Positions 8,415-17,419 of a DNA stretch of 64,000 bases are shown here, one piece after another. Each line of letters starts with the position of its first letter. Within the stretch, counting starts at the first letter, position 1. Below the pieces are notes generated by a model. That model did no database searches. It was not told the origin of the DNA and saw only the letters and a list, made by a program, of their open reading frames with translations. Source of the DNA: Bradyrhizobium hipponense (lineage in GTDB: Bacteria; Pseudomonadota; Alphaproteobacteria; Rhizobiales; Xanthobacteraceae); contig NZ_VSTH01000013.1 in NCBI RefSeq assembly GCF_008123965.1, positions 1-64,000 of the forward strand, in the 5' to 3' direction. A program made the position numbers and the translations under genes.

Positions 8415-11400
8415 ACATCTCCGCGCCCTTCATTCGGCGACCGATCGCGACCGCGCTGCTGATGATTGGATTGTTGGCTGCCGGCCTCGTCGCATATCCC
8501 CTGCTGCCGGTGGCCGCACTGCCGAACGTCAACTATCCAACGCTGACGGTCACCGCCCAGATGCCTGGCGCGGACCCGCAGACGATGGCCTCATCGGTCG
8601 CTTCGCCGCTTGAACTCCAGTTCGGGGAAATTCCCGGACTGACACAGATGACGTCGGCGAGCGCGCTCGGTTACACCCAGGTCACGCTGCAATTCGACTT
8701 GAATCGCCAGATTGACGGCGCCGTCAGCGATACGCTTTCGGCCATCAATGCGGCAAGTCCGTATCTGCCGACTGGCATGCCCTATCCGCCGACGATCCGG
8801 AAGGTCAATCCGGCCGACACGCCGATCCTTGTGCTTGGCCTCACCTCGGACAGCCTGCCGCTCACCACAGTCGACGCGTATGCCGAGAACATCCTGCTGC
8901 AGAAGATCTCGCAAATCCAGGGCGTGGGTCTTGTCGGAATTGGCGGCCAGCAGAAGGCCGCAGTTCGCGTACAGATCGATCCACAGGCTCTGGCTGCGCG
9001 CGGAATCAATCTGGAGGATGTACGGACCGTCCTCGGCCAAGCAAACGTGGATCTGGCCAAGGGGACGCTGAACAGCCCGCGACAGACCTACACGCTCAAC
9101 ACCAATGACCAGCTGTTTCACCCGGAGCAATACGCAGACCTCATCATTGCTTATCGCAACGGCGCGCCAGTCCGCATTCGCGACATCGGACGCGCGATCA
9201 GCGCGGGCGAGAACGATCTGATCGCGGGCTGGTACAACAACCACCGCGCCATCATTCTTGCCGTACAGCGTCAACCCGGAGCCAATGTCATCGAGACGGT
9301 GCAGCGCATCAAGGCGATGATGCCGACGCTCCAGGCGTCAATTCCCGCCGACATCAAGATCAACGTCGTTTCGGACCGCACCCAGACAATCCGGGCTTCG
9401 GTTGCGGACGTGCAGTTCACGTTGCTACTGACCATTGCTCTCGTGGTGATGGTGATCTTCGTCTTTCTTCGCAATTTCTGGGCAACCATCATTCCAGCCG
9501 TCACCGTGCCACTCTCGCTGATCGGCACCTTCGCGGTCCTCTATGAAATGGGCTATAGCCTCGACAATCTGTCGCTGATGGCGCTTTCAATCGCGGTCGG
9601 ATTCGTGGTCGACGACGCCGTCGTCGAGATCGAGAACATCACGCGGCACATCGAGGAAGGCTTGTCCCCGTACGACGCTGCGATGAAGGGATCCGGCGAG
9701 ATCGGCTTCACCGTCATGGCAATCACGTTCTCTCTGATCGCCGTCTTCATTCCGCTTTTCCTGATGAGCGGCTATGTCGGCCTGCTGTTCCGTGAGTTTG
9801 CAATCACCGTGAGTGTCGCGCTGGTCCTTTCCCTGGTGATCTCCAGGACGCTCACGCCGATGATGTGCGCCTACCTGCTCAAACCCGAGAGCCATGAGCA
9901 CGGCCGCCTTTATCGCTGGTCCGAGCGCGGCTTCGATCTGCTGCTTAACGCCTATGAGGCAGGCTTGAAGGTCGTGCTGCGGCATCGCTTCATCACCTTG
10001 ATGGTGATGATCGGTACCATCGTGGTGACCGGGTATCTGTACGTCGTCATTCCTAAGGGCTTTTTCCCCCAGCAGGATACCGGCCTGATCCTGGGTCAAT
10101 CGGAAGCTGCCCAGGACATTTCGTTCCAGGCGATGGCCGAGCGCCAGCAGGCCATGCTCGATGCGGTCATGCGTGACGCCGCAGTGGCATCCATTGGCTC
10201 GGCCGTCGGCGCCGGCGGAGGTACGTCCACCGTCAATGACGGCCGCGTGTTCATCCAGCTCAAGCCGGCCGACCAGCGCGACCCGATTGATAAGGTGATT
10301 GGACGATTGCGAACCAACCTCGCCAAGATCCAGGGTATCACCCTTTACATGCAGCCCGCGCAGGACATCACGGTCGGCGCCCGGCTGAACAAGACCCAGT
10401 TCCAATACACCATGAACGACGCAGACCCGGGCGAGCTCAACCACTGGGCGGGCCTGTTCCTCGACAAGATCAAGACGTTGCCCACGGTCGCGGATGTGAC
10501 GTCGGACCAGCTCAATGCGGGACCGTTGCTCGACATCACGATCAAGCGCGAGGTCGCCTCGTCCTATGGCATCCTGCCCTACACGATCGACAATACGCTC
10601 GATGACGCTTTTGGTCAGCGCATCGTCTCGACCATGTACACGACGCTGCAGCAATACCACGTCGTTCTCGAGGTGAATCCGAAGTTCCAGTACGGGCCTG
10701 AAGCTCTCAATGGCATCTACATCAAGTCATCGAGCGGACAGCAGGTGCCGTTATCGACCCTGGTCGATTCCGTCGTGAAGGTCGCGCCGCTTGTCGTCAA
10801 CCACCAGGGGCAGTTCCCTTCCGTGACGATCTCGTTCAATCTGGCGCCCGGAGCCGCAATCGGCGAGGCGGTGAGCGGCATTCAGACCATCGAAAAGGAA
10901 CTGCATCCGCCGCTGTCGCTGCAGAGCAGCTTCCAGGGCAATGCGCAGGCTTTCGGTGCCTCACTGAAAAGCACGCCGATTTTGATCGCCGCGTCGCTGT
11001 TCGTGATCTACCTCATCCTCGGGGTGCTCTATGAAAGCCTCATTCACCCGATCACCATCATCTCGACACTTCCTTCCGCAGGCGTTGGCGCACTGCTGCT
11101 CCTGATGGCCGTGCATTTCGACCTGAGCGTGATTGCGGTGGTCGGAATCATTCTGCTCATCGGCATCGTCAAGAAGAACGGCATCATGCTGGTCGATTTC
11201 GCCATCCAGGCCGAACAAGCCGAAGGTCTGACGCCGGAAGAAGCGATCTACCAGGCCTGTATCAAGCGCTTCCGACCAATCCTGATGACAACAATGGCAG
11301 CGCTCCTTGGGGCCGTGCCGATGATGGTCGGTACCGGCGTTGGATCGGAGATCCGTCAACCCTTGGGTTACGCGATCGTTGGTGGTCTTGCTCTGTCGCA

Positions 11401-11524
11401 GATCCTCACCTTGTACACCACGCCCGTCGTCTACCTCTACCTCGATCGGCTGCAGAATCGGCTATTCGGTACGCGACGCGATCAAGCGATAGCACGCGAC
11501 GTCCATCCGGCGCCTGCCGAATAA
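8411..11524 (+). CDS. RND multidrug efflux transporter (MdtB/MdtC-like, HAE-1 family)
   Basis: Proton-driven inner-membrane pump of 1037 residues, normal for the family. The N-terminus (APFIRRPIATALLMIGLLAAG) is the typical first membrane segment. Membrane segments 2-6 lie at about residues 335-470. They include the proton-relay motif VGFVVDDAVVEIENITRH with its Asp pair. A second block of segments spans about 855-1020 and includes GIVKKNGIMLVDFA. Two large periplasmic loops lie between. It is most like the MdtBC group, which in enterobacteria exports bile salts and novobiocin, but substrates cannot be inferred. No outer-membrane channel gene is adjacent. Confidence 0.93.
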   Translation: MNISAPFIRRPIATALLMIGLLAAGLVAYPLLPVAALPNVNYPTLTVTAQMPGADPQTMASSVASPLELQFGEIPGLTQMTSASALGYTQVTLQFDLNRQIDGAVSDTLSAINAASPYLPTGMPYPPTIRKVNPADTPILVLGLTSDSLPLTTVDAYAENILLQKISQIQGVGLVGIGGQQKAAVRVQIDPQALAARGINLEDVRTVLGQANVDLAKGTLNSPRQTYTLNTNDQLFHPEQYADLIIAYRNGAPVRIRDIGRAISAGENDLIAGWYNNHRAIILAVQRQPGANVIETVQRIKAMMPTLQASIPADIKINVVSDRTQTIRASVADVQFTLLLTIALVVMVIFVFLRNFWATIIPAVTVPLSLIGTFAVLYEMGYSLDNLSLMALSIAVGFVVDDAVVEIENITRHIEEGLSPYDAAMKGSGEIGFTVMAITFSLIAVFIPLFLMSGYVGLLFREFAITVSVALVLSLVISRTLTPMMCAYLLKPESHEHGRLYRWSERGFDLLLNAYEAGLKVVLRHRFITLMVMIGTIVVTGYLYVVIPKGFFPQQDTGLILGQSEAAQDISFQAMAERQQAMLDAVMRDAAVASIGSAVGAGGGTSTVNDGRVFIQLKPADQRDPIDKVIGRLRTNLAKIQGITLYMQPAQDITVGARLNKTQFQYTMNDADPGELNHWAGLFLDKIKTLPTVADVTSDQLNAGPLLDITIKREVASSYGILPYTIDNTLDDAFGQRIVSTMYTTLQQYHVVLEVNPKFQYGPEALNGIYIKSSSGQQVPLSTLVDSVVKVAPLVVNHQGQFPSVTISFNLAPGAAIGEAVSGIQTIEKELHPPLSLQSSFQGNAQAFGASLKSTPILIAASLFVIYLILGVLYESLIHPITIISTLPSAGVGALLLLMAVHFDLSVIAVVGIILLIGIVKKNGIMLVDFAIQAEQAEGLTPEEAIYQACIKRFRPILMTTMAALLGAVPMMVGTGVGSEIRQPLGYAIVGGLALSQILTLYTTPVVYLYLDRLQNRLFGTRRDQAIARDVHPAPAE

Positions 11525-11653
11525 GCGAGGGCAACGCCTATCCTTGAGGTGAGTGGTGGACTCCGCGAAGGTTGGAAGCGAGCAGTCGGGCGACACCACG
11601 GTCCAGTGGCGAGGCCAATGCTCAGCGACCAGCTCGCGCATAGCTTCTTCCAG

Positions 11654-11743
11654 CTAGTGGAAGCTAGTCGTCAGCCGCTCAATCGCATCGTAATCATCAG
11701 ATTTCGTGATTGGATCGATCTGAAGATTGCGTTGGTGTGCCAT
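11654..11743 (-). pseudogene. Possible small gene with premature stop
   Basis: Within the 306-base gap after the RND gene, the minus strand has an ATG at 11743 with a good AGGAG eight bases upstream. It opens a 29-codon frame (MAHQRNLQIDPITKSDDYDA, then IERLTTSFH) ending in TAG at 11654. Reading through the TAG, the same frame continues with a plausible helical stretch (LEEAMRELVAEHWPRHW) for about 40 more codons. One CAG-to-TAG change would explain this. The reading is tentative. The rest of the gap shows only a short CTTCCA/TGGAAG hairpin. Confidence 0.3.
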
Positions 11744-11830
11744 CGTGACGCTCCTACCTCATCAGCAGCAAGGGGGACCTTTCGAGCAACGTCGATCGGT
11801 TCACCGGCAAGCCATTTGAGGAGATACTGA

Positions 11831-12611
11831 ATGACGTTCGATGACTCACGGCGTACCGCTCTTGTCAGCTTAGGCGCGTTGGCAGTCGGGACCGCTACGC
11901 TTGCAGCCGGTTCCGCGCATGCCGCCACGACCGCGCAGATCATCCCGCCCGGCGGAAGAGCTCGGCGGCTTGATGAACCGGCTGCGCCGCGCGCCGCGCC
12001 GGCGCGATTTCACGACGGTGCCGATGATTCTTCAAAAATCCGATTTCTGGGACAACGAAGCGCTCAAGGAGATCATCGCCTATCGCGGCGCGCACAAGCA
12101 GGTGTGGGACAACACCAATCTGGCGGGTCCTTGGCTCAACTTGATGCGCAACTCGATTAATGCGCAGATCTTTTCCTTCGAACACAAGGACTTTCTGGCC
12201 GTCTCCGCCACGCATGGTACGGCGCACCTCGCGTTGTTCGACCATGTGATGTGGGAGAAGTTTGAACTCGCGACGCTGACCGGCGACCGCTTCAAGACGA
12301 ACACGCTGGCCATGCCGAAGCCCGCCCCGACTGCTTTCGCGCGGAGCGAGGATCCCAATAGCGTGTTCGGGCCCGTTGGCGACACCATCCCTGCGCTGCA
12401 GGAGCGCGGCGTCGTCTTCCTGGCTTGCCATAACGCAATCTGGGAAGTGACGGCAAAGCTGATCGCATCCGGCAAGAATCCGGATCATGCCTCGCATGAG
12501 GCGGTGACCGCCGAGCTGACCAACCATCTCGTCGATGGCGTCGTGCTGACCCCCGGAATAGTTGCGACCATTCCGGAACTGCAGCAGGCCGGCTTCCACT
12601 ACGCCACGTGA
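11831..12611 (+). pseudogene. Tat-exported DsrE/F-like protein, frameshifted
   Basis: The N-terminal 35-40 residues are a twin-arginine signal (DDSRRTALVSLGALAVG, then AGSAHAATTAQ) in one frame. The remaining 220 residues continue in the next frame, starting PAEELGGLMNRLRR. The switch is at about 11949-11955 in CCCGCCCGGCGG. Dropping one G gives a smooth join (IIPPAEELGGLM). The 781-base span is one base longer than a multiple of three. The C-terminus (GVVFLACHNAIW, then GVVLTPGIVATIPELQQAGF) resembles the DsrE/DsrF sulfur-relay fold with its cysteine. It is the first gene of a probable operon with a binding protein and DoxDA. It is either a recent pseudogene or a sequence error. Confidence 0.65.
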
Positions 12612-12620
12612 GCAGATCAA

Positions 12621-13600
12621 ATGCGCAAAGCAACCCTCGCCACCGCACTTGCCGCCGCCCTGCTTCTGCCGCTCGCCGCTCAGGCCACCGAGCGGGTCCA
12701 GCGCAACTCCATCTTTCCTCCTTGGCAACACGGGGAGAACAACGACGCCGCGCAACGCGGGCTTTCATTTACGGTTCCACATTTGGACGATCTCGCCGAT
12801 TTCCATGGCGGCGTATCCGACCCGAAGCTCGTGCTGTATGTCGGTGGCAATTACTTCTTCGCCATGGCGCCGCTGGTCGCGGCGTTCGAGCAACAGCATC
12901 CCGCGTTCAAAGGCAGGATCTATTGGGAAACTCTTCCGCCCGGCGTCCTCGAAAAGCAGATCGAGGCTGGCGGGACCGTTACCTCCGGCAACATGACCTG
13001 GACGGCGAAGCCGGACGCCTATCTTGCGGGGCTCAAGAAGGTCCAAAATCTCATCGATCGGGGCCTGTTGACAGGCCCGGCCGTTCCCTACGTGACCAAT
13101 TCCCTTGCGATTATGGTCCGTCCGGCAATCCCGGCGGCGTCAAGACTCTCTCCGATCTGGCGCGGCCCGACCTTCATGTCGTGATGCCAAACCCTGAATT
13201 CGAAGGTATCGGCCGCCAGATTGAAGCCTCATTGAAGAAGACGGGCGGCGACGCATTGGCGACGACCGTATACAAAACCAAGGTCGCCGACGGCGGCACA
13301 GTTCTGACCCAGATCCATCATCGGCAGACCCCGCTCTTTCTGATGCAGGGGCGCGCGCAGGCGGGCGTGACCTGGCAATCGGAAGCGGCCTTCCAGGAGC
13401 AGGCCGGCAATCCGATCACCCATGTCGACATCCCCCCGGCGCAAAACACAACGGCGATCTATGCCGGCGCCGAAGTGCGGAACGGGCCGCACCCGGAGGC
13501 GGCGCAGCTTTGGCTTTCGTTCATCCGCTCGCCCGCGGCGATCTCGATCTTCGAGCGATATGGATTCAAGCCGTTCACTGGCACGACATCGGCGGGCTGA
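12621..13600 (+). pseudogene. Periplasmic substrate-binding protein (ModA/AcfC-like), frameshifted
   Basis: A Sec signal peptide (MRKATLATALAAALLLPLAA) and the first domain lie in one frame to about 13120. The rest lies in another frame to the stop at 13600. The join is at TCCGTCCGGCAATCC (about 13121-13126). Restoring one G gives MVRPGNPGGVKTLSDLARP, exactly what a type 2 periplasmic binding protein should have at this place. The 980-base span is one base short of 327 codons. The fold resembles molybdate/sulfate-type binding proteins, and no ABC permease is adjacent. It starts 9 bases after the DsrE-like gene and leads into DoxDA, so the ligand may be a sulfur oxyanion, which is inference. 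Confidence 0.65.
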
Positions 13601-13620
13601 TCGAACAAGGAGATGCACTC

Positions 13621-14736
13621 ATGGCCACTCTGTCCCTCACATCTGCCTCCAACATCGCGCGTCCGGTCGACAAGGACGCGGGCCTGACCGACGCGCAGCG
13701 CTCATGGCGAACGGCGTCGCTCGCCATGATATCAATCCGCGTCATCCAGGGCTTCATCTACTGGGGCGGCGGATCCCGGCGTTTCATCTACGCGCCCTCG
13801 AAGCTCAACCCGGACGCGCCCACCTGGATGGCAAATAAGTTTCAGACCGCAATGCCCGGGGCGCTGTTCGGGACCGATCATCTGATCAGCTTCATGCTGC
13901 ATCACTTCTGGCTGCTCTATATCGGCGTGATCCTGTTCAGTTCCGCCGAACTGATCGTCGGCGCGATGCTGATGGCGGGACTTATGACCCGCGCGGCTGC
14001 TTTGGTGTCGATAGGGTTTTCGGTGCTGCTGATGGCGATGTTCGGTTGGCAGGGCGCGACCTGCATCGACGAATGGACCATGGCCGCCTGCAATCTCGCG
14101 ATGGGCGCAACCCTGCTGCTAGGCGGCAGCGGCGCTTACTCCATCGACAACGTCCTGATCCGACGCGATCCCGCGCTCGCAGGGAAACGCTGGTTTCGGT
14201 GGACGGCCGGAAGCCTGCCGTTGCCGATCAAGGACATCGCGTTCCGCAAACTCGCACTCGCCGTGCTTGGTTTTGTCCTGGTGTTCAACTTCGGTACCTA
14301 CAGCTACTATCGCGGTTCGGTGGTGACGCCATTCCATGGCGGGCCGGTCAGCCCGACGAAACATCATCTCACCGTTAGCGATGCCAGATTTTTGCCTGAT
14401 GGCTCCGTTCGCTTTCACGTCTATCTCGATGCCGGCACGCCGGAAGCGCCTGTGCATGTCGTTGCAGCCGATCTGCTCGACGCAAGCAATCAGCCAGTCG
14501 CGCATTACGACGACGCCGCCCTTTCGGCCTTGCCAAACGCCGCTTTCGCCAACGATTACGCCTACAACAAGTTCGCGCCTGGTCCCATCGGGATCCGGGC
14601 ACCGATGGGAGCGGCCGCGTCGGTGACACTGCCCCCGCCTGCCTCTGCCGCCGCTCTTCGGGCGAGATCGCTCCGGCTCACGGAGGTCGACGGGCGAACC
14701 TTCTCGGCGAGGCTCGACGTGGCAGTCACGGATTAA
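13621..14736 (+). CDS. Thiosulfate:quinone oxidoreductase, fused DoxD-DoxA
   Basis: A 371-residue protein with an N-terminal DoxD/DoxX-type membrane domain (residues about 35-245, several hydrophobic segments such as FMLHHFWLLYIGVILFS and LALAVLGFVLVFNFG). A C-terminal periplasmic DoxA-like beta domain follows (about 250-371, with KHHLTVSDARFLPDGSVRF). In Acidianus these are two subunits of thiosulfate:quinone oxidoreductase, which couples thiosulfate oxidation to quinone reduction; fused forms are known in bacteria. The ATG at 13621 has AAGGAG upstream. The two genes before it carry frameshifts, but this one is intact, so it could still be made. Confidence 0.75.
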   Translation: MATLSLTSASNIARPVDKDAGLTDAQRSWRTASLAMISIRVIQGFIYWGGGSRRFIYAPSKLNPDAPTWMANKFQTAMPGALFGTDHLISFMLHHFWLLYIGVILFSSAELIVGAMLMAGLMTRAAALVSIGFSVLLMAMFGWQGATCIDEWTMAACNLAMGATLLLGGSGAYSIDNVLIRRDPALAGKRWFRWTAGSLPLPIKDIAFRKLALAVLGFVLVFNFGTYSYYRGSVVTPFHGGPVSPTKHHLTVSDARFLPDGSVRFHVYLDAGTPEAPVHVVAADLLDASNQPVAHYDDAALSALPNAAFANDYAYNKFAPGPIGIRAPMGAAASVTLPPPASAAALRARSLRLTEVDGRTFSARLDVAVTD

Positions 14737-15267
14737 TTCCAGTGATTCAGCAGGCTACTCTCCTCGTCCGAACGACGATTTCAGCTCCAGGTTGATACGC
14801 TCCTCGGGAGTCCGTTTTGCTCGCCCGGATATCCTATCTTACGACGCGCGTCGGATCGACCTGCAACAATCGATCCGCGCGCTGCATCTCATAGCGTGAA
14901 GATAAAGAAACATAGCAAATAGCGCATCTTTCGGGGCCGATCCGGGGGCAAAAACAGTTCAAGAATATCATTAGAATCAACTGGCACTGGCGGAGGAGAG
15001 AATCTAGAAAAAACTTGCTCTACCGCTGCATCTCAGGTGCTCTCGGCAGGCGAGAGGGATAGGAATTCCCGGCTTCTCCGCGTGTCTTGGACGGCTCGGC
15101 CGATCGGCGTCAGCCGTATCTGTCGATCGCAGTCGACGACGATTTCGATCGGCTCATCCCGAGCGCTGAACGGGGGGCCGTCATTCCATCTCAGACTCTC
15201 GAAGCTCTGAAGAAGCCTTTCGTTCGCGGATCATCGACGCCTCGGCGAGACCTGGGTTCTTGCGCCG
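14737..15267. other. 531-base gap without a recognisable gene
   Basis: This gap separates doxDA from the convergent GlcG-like gene. The first 280 bases are comparatively AT-rich with many stops. At about 15085-15230 a short plus-strand stretch faintly recalls a response-regulator receiver end (AVDDDFDRLIP, then LEALKKPF), but it is too degraded to call a gene. No terminator hairpin stands out. Confidence 0.4.
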
Positions 15268-15759
15268 TTAATGATCCCCGGCTGTCTCCGGCAAGGAACC
15301 CAGCGCTGCCGCCGCGGTGTTGGCGATGTCCCTGTCGGTCTCCTTGCTCAAGCCAGCTATGCCTACCGCGCCCACGACTTTGCCCGCTACGCGTATCGGC
15401 GCGCCGCCGCGCAGCGCCGTGATGTTGGCGGTGACGAACGCCGTTCGACCCTTGTTGATATTGTCCTCGATCTCCGCCGTCGGTCGTTGCAGCCGCGCGG
15501 CCGCTCGTGCCTTCCCGATCGCGAGGTCCGCGCTTGCCGGCCGAACACTGTCCATCCGCTCAAAAGCAAGCAGATCCCCAGCCGGATCAACCACCGCGAT
15601 TGCAGAGGACGCATGGCGGTGCTGTGCGCTCGCCTTCGCTGCTTGCAGAACCATCTGGGCCCCGGCTTGATCGAGGGTCGTTACATTGATGGTCTGTGCC
15701 CCGGCAGAAAGGCAGGAGACTGTTGCCAACACCGCAACGCCAATTCCAAGTTTGGTCAT
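15268..15759 (-). CDS. Exported GlcG/HbpS-family (DUF336) protein
   Basis: A 163-residue protein beginning at the ATG at 15759 with a signal peptide (MTKLGIGVAVLATVSCLSAG). A TTG five codons upstream is possible, but the signal peptide fits this start better. The mature domain shows the GlcG/HbpS pattern (AIAVVDPAGDLLAFERMD, GKARAAARLQRPT, GGAPIRVAGKVVGAVGIAG). Members bind haem or small ligands and are often neighbours of oxidoreductases. The gene lies 11 bases after fdhA on the same strand, so it is probably cotranscribed. A periplasmic role alongside formaldehyde oxidation is inference. Confidence 0.82.
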   Translation of the reverse strand: MTKLGIGVAVLATVSCLSAGAQTINVTTLDQAGAQMVLQAAKASAQHRHASSAIAVVDPAGDLLAFERMDSVRPASADLAIGKARAAARLQRPTAEIEDNINKGRTAFVTANITALRGGAPIRVAGKVVGAVGIAGLSKETDRDIANTAAAALGSLPETAGDH

Positions 15760-15770
15760 GGCGAGCTGAC

Positions 15771-16979
15771 TCAAGCCGCCCTGGGCAGTTGCCGGTGCGG
15801 ATCGATGACGAACTTGTTCGCGACGCCGGCGTCGAAGTTTTTGTAACCTTCCGGCGCCTGCTCAAGATCGATCACCTTGACATTTACGATCTTGGCGATG
15901 GGCAGTCTATCCCAGAGTATCGCCTGCATGAGCTGCCGATTGTATTTGAGCACCGGCGTCTGGCCGGTGTGGAGCGCGTGAGATTTTGCCCAGCCGAGAC
16001 CGAGGCGAAGACTGAGGTTGCCATGTTTGGCGGCCTGCTCCTTCGCGCCGGGATCGTCGGTCACATAAAGGCCGGGAATGCCGATCGCGCCGGCTGCCCG
16101 GGTGATTTCCATCAGACTGTTGAGCACGACGGCAGGCGCTTCGATGACTTTGCCGTCTGTTCCTTGCGCCTTCGCTTCAAAGCCGACGCAGTCGATCGCG
16201 GAATCGACTTCTGGAACGCCGAGGACGTCAGCAACGAGTTCGCCGAGACGATCGTGCTTGGTAAGGTCGATCGGCTCGAAGCCGACTTTCTTGGCATGAG
16301 CGAGCCGCTCCTTGTTCATATCGCCGATCAGCACGGCCGCCGCGCCAAGGATACGCGCGGACGCGGCCGCCGCAAGCCCAACCGGCCCTGCCCCGGCGAC
16401 GTAGACCGTCGATCCGACGCCGACCTTGGCGGTAACGGCGCCGTGGAATCCAGTGGGCAGAATATCGGAGAGGCAGGTCAGATCGCGGATCTTGTCCATC
16501 GCCTGGGCTTTGTCCAGAAATTTCAGCAGATTGAAGTCGGCATAGGGCACCATGACGTAGTCGGCCTGCCCGCCGATCCATCCGCCCATATCAACATATC
16601 CGTAGGCGCCCCCGGCACGGTCGGAGTTGACGTGAAGGCAGACTCCGGTGTCGCCCTCTCGACAGGTCCGGCACCGTCCGCATGCGACGTTGAAAGGAAC
16701 CGACACCAGGTCGCCAATCTCGAGATATTCGACGTCACGGCCCTTCTCGATCACTTCGCCTGTGATCTCGTGTCCGAGCACCATGCCCGCCGGCGCTGTC
16801 GTGCGACCGCGCACCATGTGCTGATCGGAGCCGCAGATATTCGTCGTTACGACCTTGAGAATGACGCCGTGATCAATCGTCTTTCCTCTCGGATCGCGGA
16901 AGGTCGGAAAGTCGATATTCTGGACTTCGACGCGGCCGGGCTTGAGATAAACCACGCCGCGATTGGAGTTGGAAGGCAT
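15771..16979 (-). CDS. fdhA: Glutathione-independent formaldehyde dehydrogenase
   Basis: Zinc- and NAD-dependent dehydrogenase of 402 residues, matching Pseudomonas putida FdhA in length and landmarks. It converts formaldehyde to formate without glutathione. The catalytic zinc region is NICGSDQHMVRG with GHEITGEV. The structural zinc loop is CGRCRTCREGDTGVC, and the Rossmann motif is VAGAGPVGLAAAA. The ATG at 16979 has GGAG seven bases upstream; a longer in-frame start adds a basic tail not seen in the family. The glcG-like gene follows. Upstream, at 17119-17144, lies an element shared with the catalase gene, and a divergent AraC gene stands at 17420. Confidence 0.92.
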   Translation of the reverse strand: MPSNSNRGVVYLKPGRVEVQNIDFPTFRDPRGKTIDHGVILKVVTTNICGSDQHMVRGRTTAPAGMVLGHEITGEVIEKGRDVEYLEIGDLVSVPFNVACGRCRTCREGDTGVCLHVNSDRAGGAYGYVDMGGWIGGQADYVMVPYADFNLLKFLDKAQAMDKIRDLTCLSDILPTGFHGAVTAKVGVGSTVYVAGAGPVGLAAAASARILGAAAVLIGDMNKERLAHAKKVGFEPIDLTKHDRLGELVADVLGVPEVDSAIDCVGFEAKAQGTDGKVIEAPAVVLNSLMEITRAAGAIGIPGLYVTDDPGAKEQAAKHGNLSLRLGLGWAKSHALHTGQTPVLKYNRQLMQAILWDRLPIAKIVNVKVIDLEQAPEGYKNFDAGVANKFVIDPHRQLPRAA

Positions 16980-17419
16980 CCGCAGTCTCCTTAAGGTCTC
17001 ACGCTGTGCGTAATGTCGACGCAATCGGTCTCTTTGCTGGGAACAGGCGCTATCGGTGCGCAGATAGTCCCAGTCGCTTTGGGAAGTATGGATGATTTTG
17101 AAGACGACTTTGGCCGTCTTGCTGCGATTGCCCTAATCTTGCGCAATTCTGTGCGGCATCGCGCCCTTGTCCTGCGTCAATTCTCCATCGCATCAAGCCA
17201 AGGTCTTGACGCCGTGGTCTTTTGGTAGTTCGCGCGCGGCGACGTTTCCGCGGCTTCGTCCGAAAATTGCGCGCGAAACACGCGAAAACTCAATCGATCG
17301 TGACGGTCGAGTCTCAACTCGGCGTGAGCTGGGGCGACTCGACATCTTGTTCATCGTCGCGACCGCCCTACAAATAACGTTTGGGATTGGACGGGCATCA
17401 AAGCGAGTGAGATCGAATA
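16980..17419. other. 440-base divergent control region between fdhA and the AraC gene
   Basis: No coding frame here is convincing. It holds the 26-bp element at 17119-17144 that recurs before the catalase gene. I could not assign clear -35/-10 boxes. Confidence 0.5.
17119..17144 (-). promoter_or_regulatory. Candidate regulator-binding element upstream of fdhA
   Basis: On the plus strand it reads TTGCTGCGATTG, six variable bases, then TCTTGCGC. The copy at 21042-21067 upstream of the catalase gene has the same two blocks with one mismatch and the same six-base spacer. Both lie about 140-165 bases before a minus-strand start codon, in the same orientation. A half-site such as GCGCAAGA is typical of AraC-family sites. 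The neighbouring AraC protein is the obvious candidate, by inference. Confidence 0.55.

Noticed and set aside
11549-11830. 93-codon plus-strand frame after the RND gene
   Set aside because: No ribosome site or family similarity; the minus strand here gives a better, though broken, candidate.
15087-15422. Plus-strand frame with faint receiver-domain flavour
   Set aside because: The similarity is limited to a few residues, and the second half overlaps the GlcG-like gene. Too weak for a gene or pseudogene call.
17013-17228. 71-codon plus-strand frame upstream of the AraC gene
   Set aside because: It lacks a ribosome site and covers the putative regulatory element, so it is treated as non-coding.
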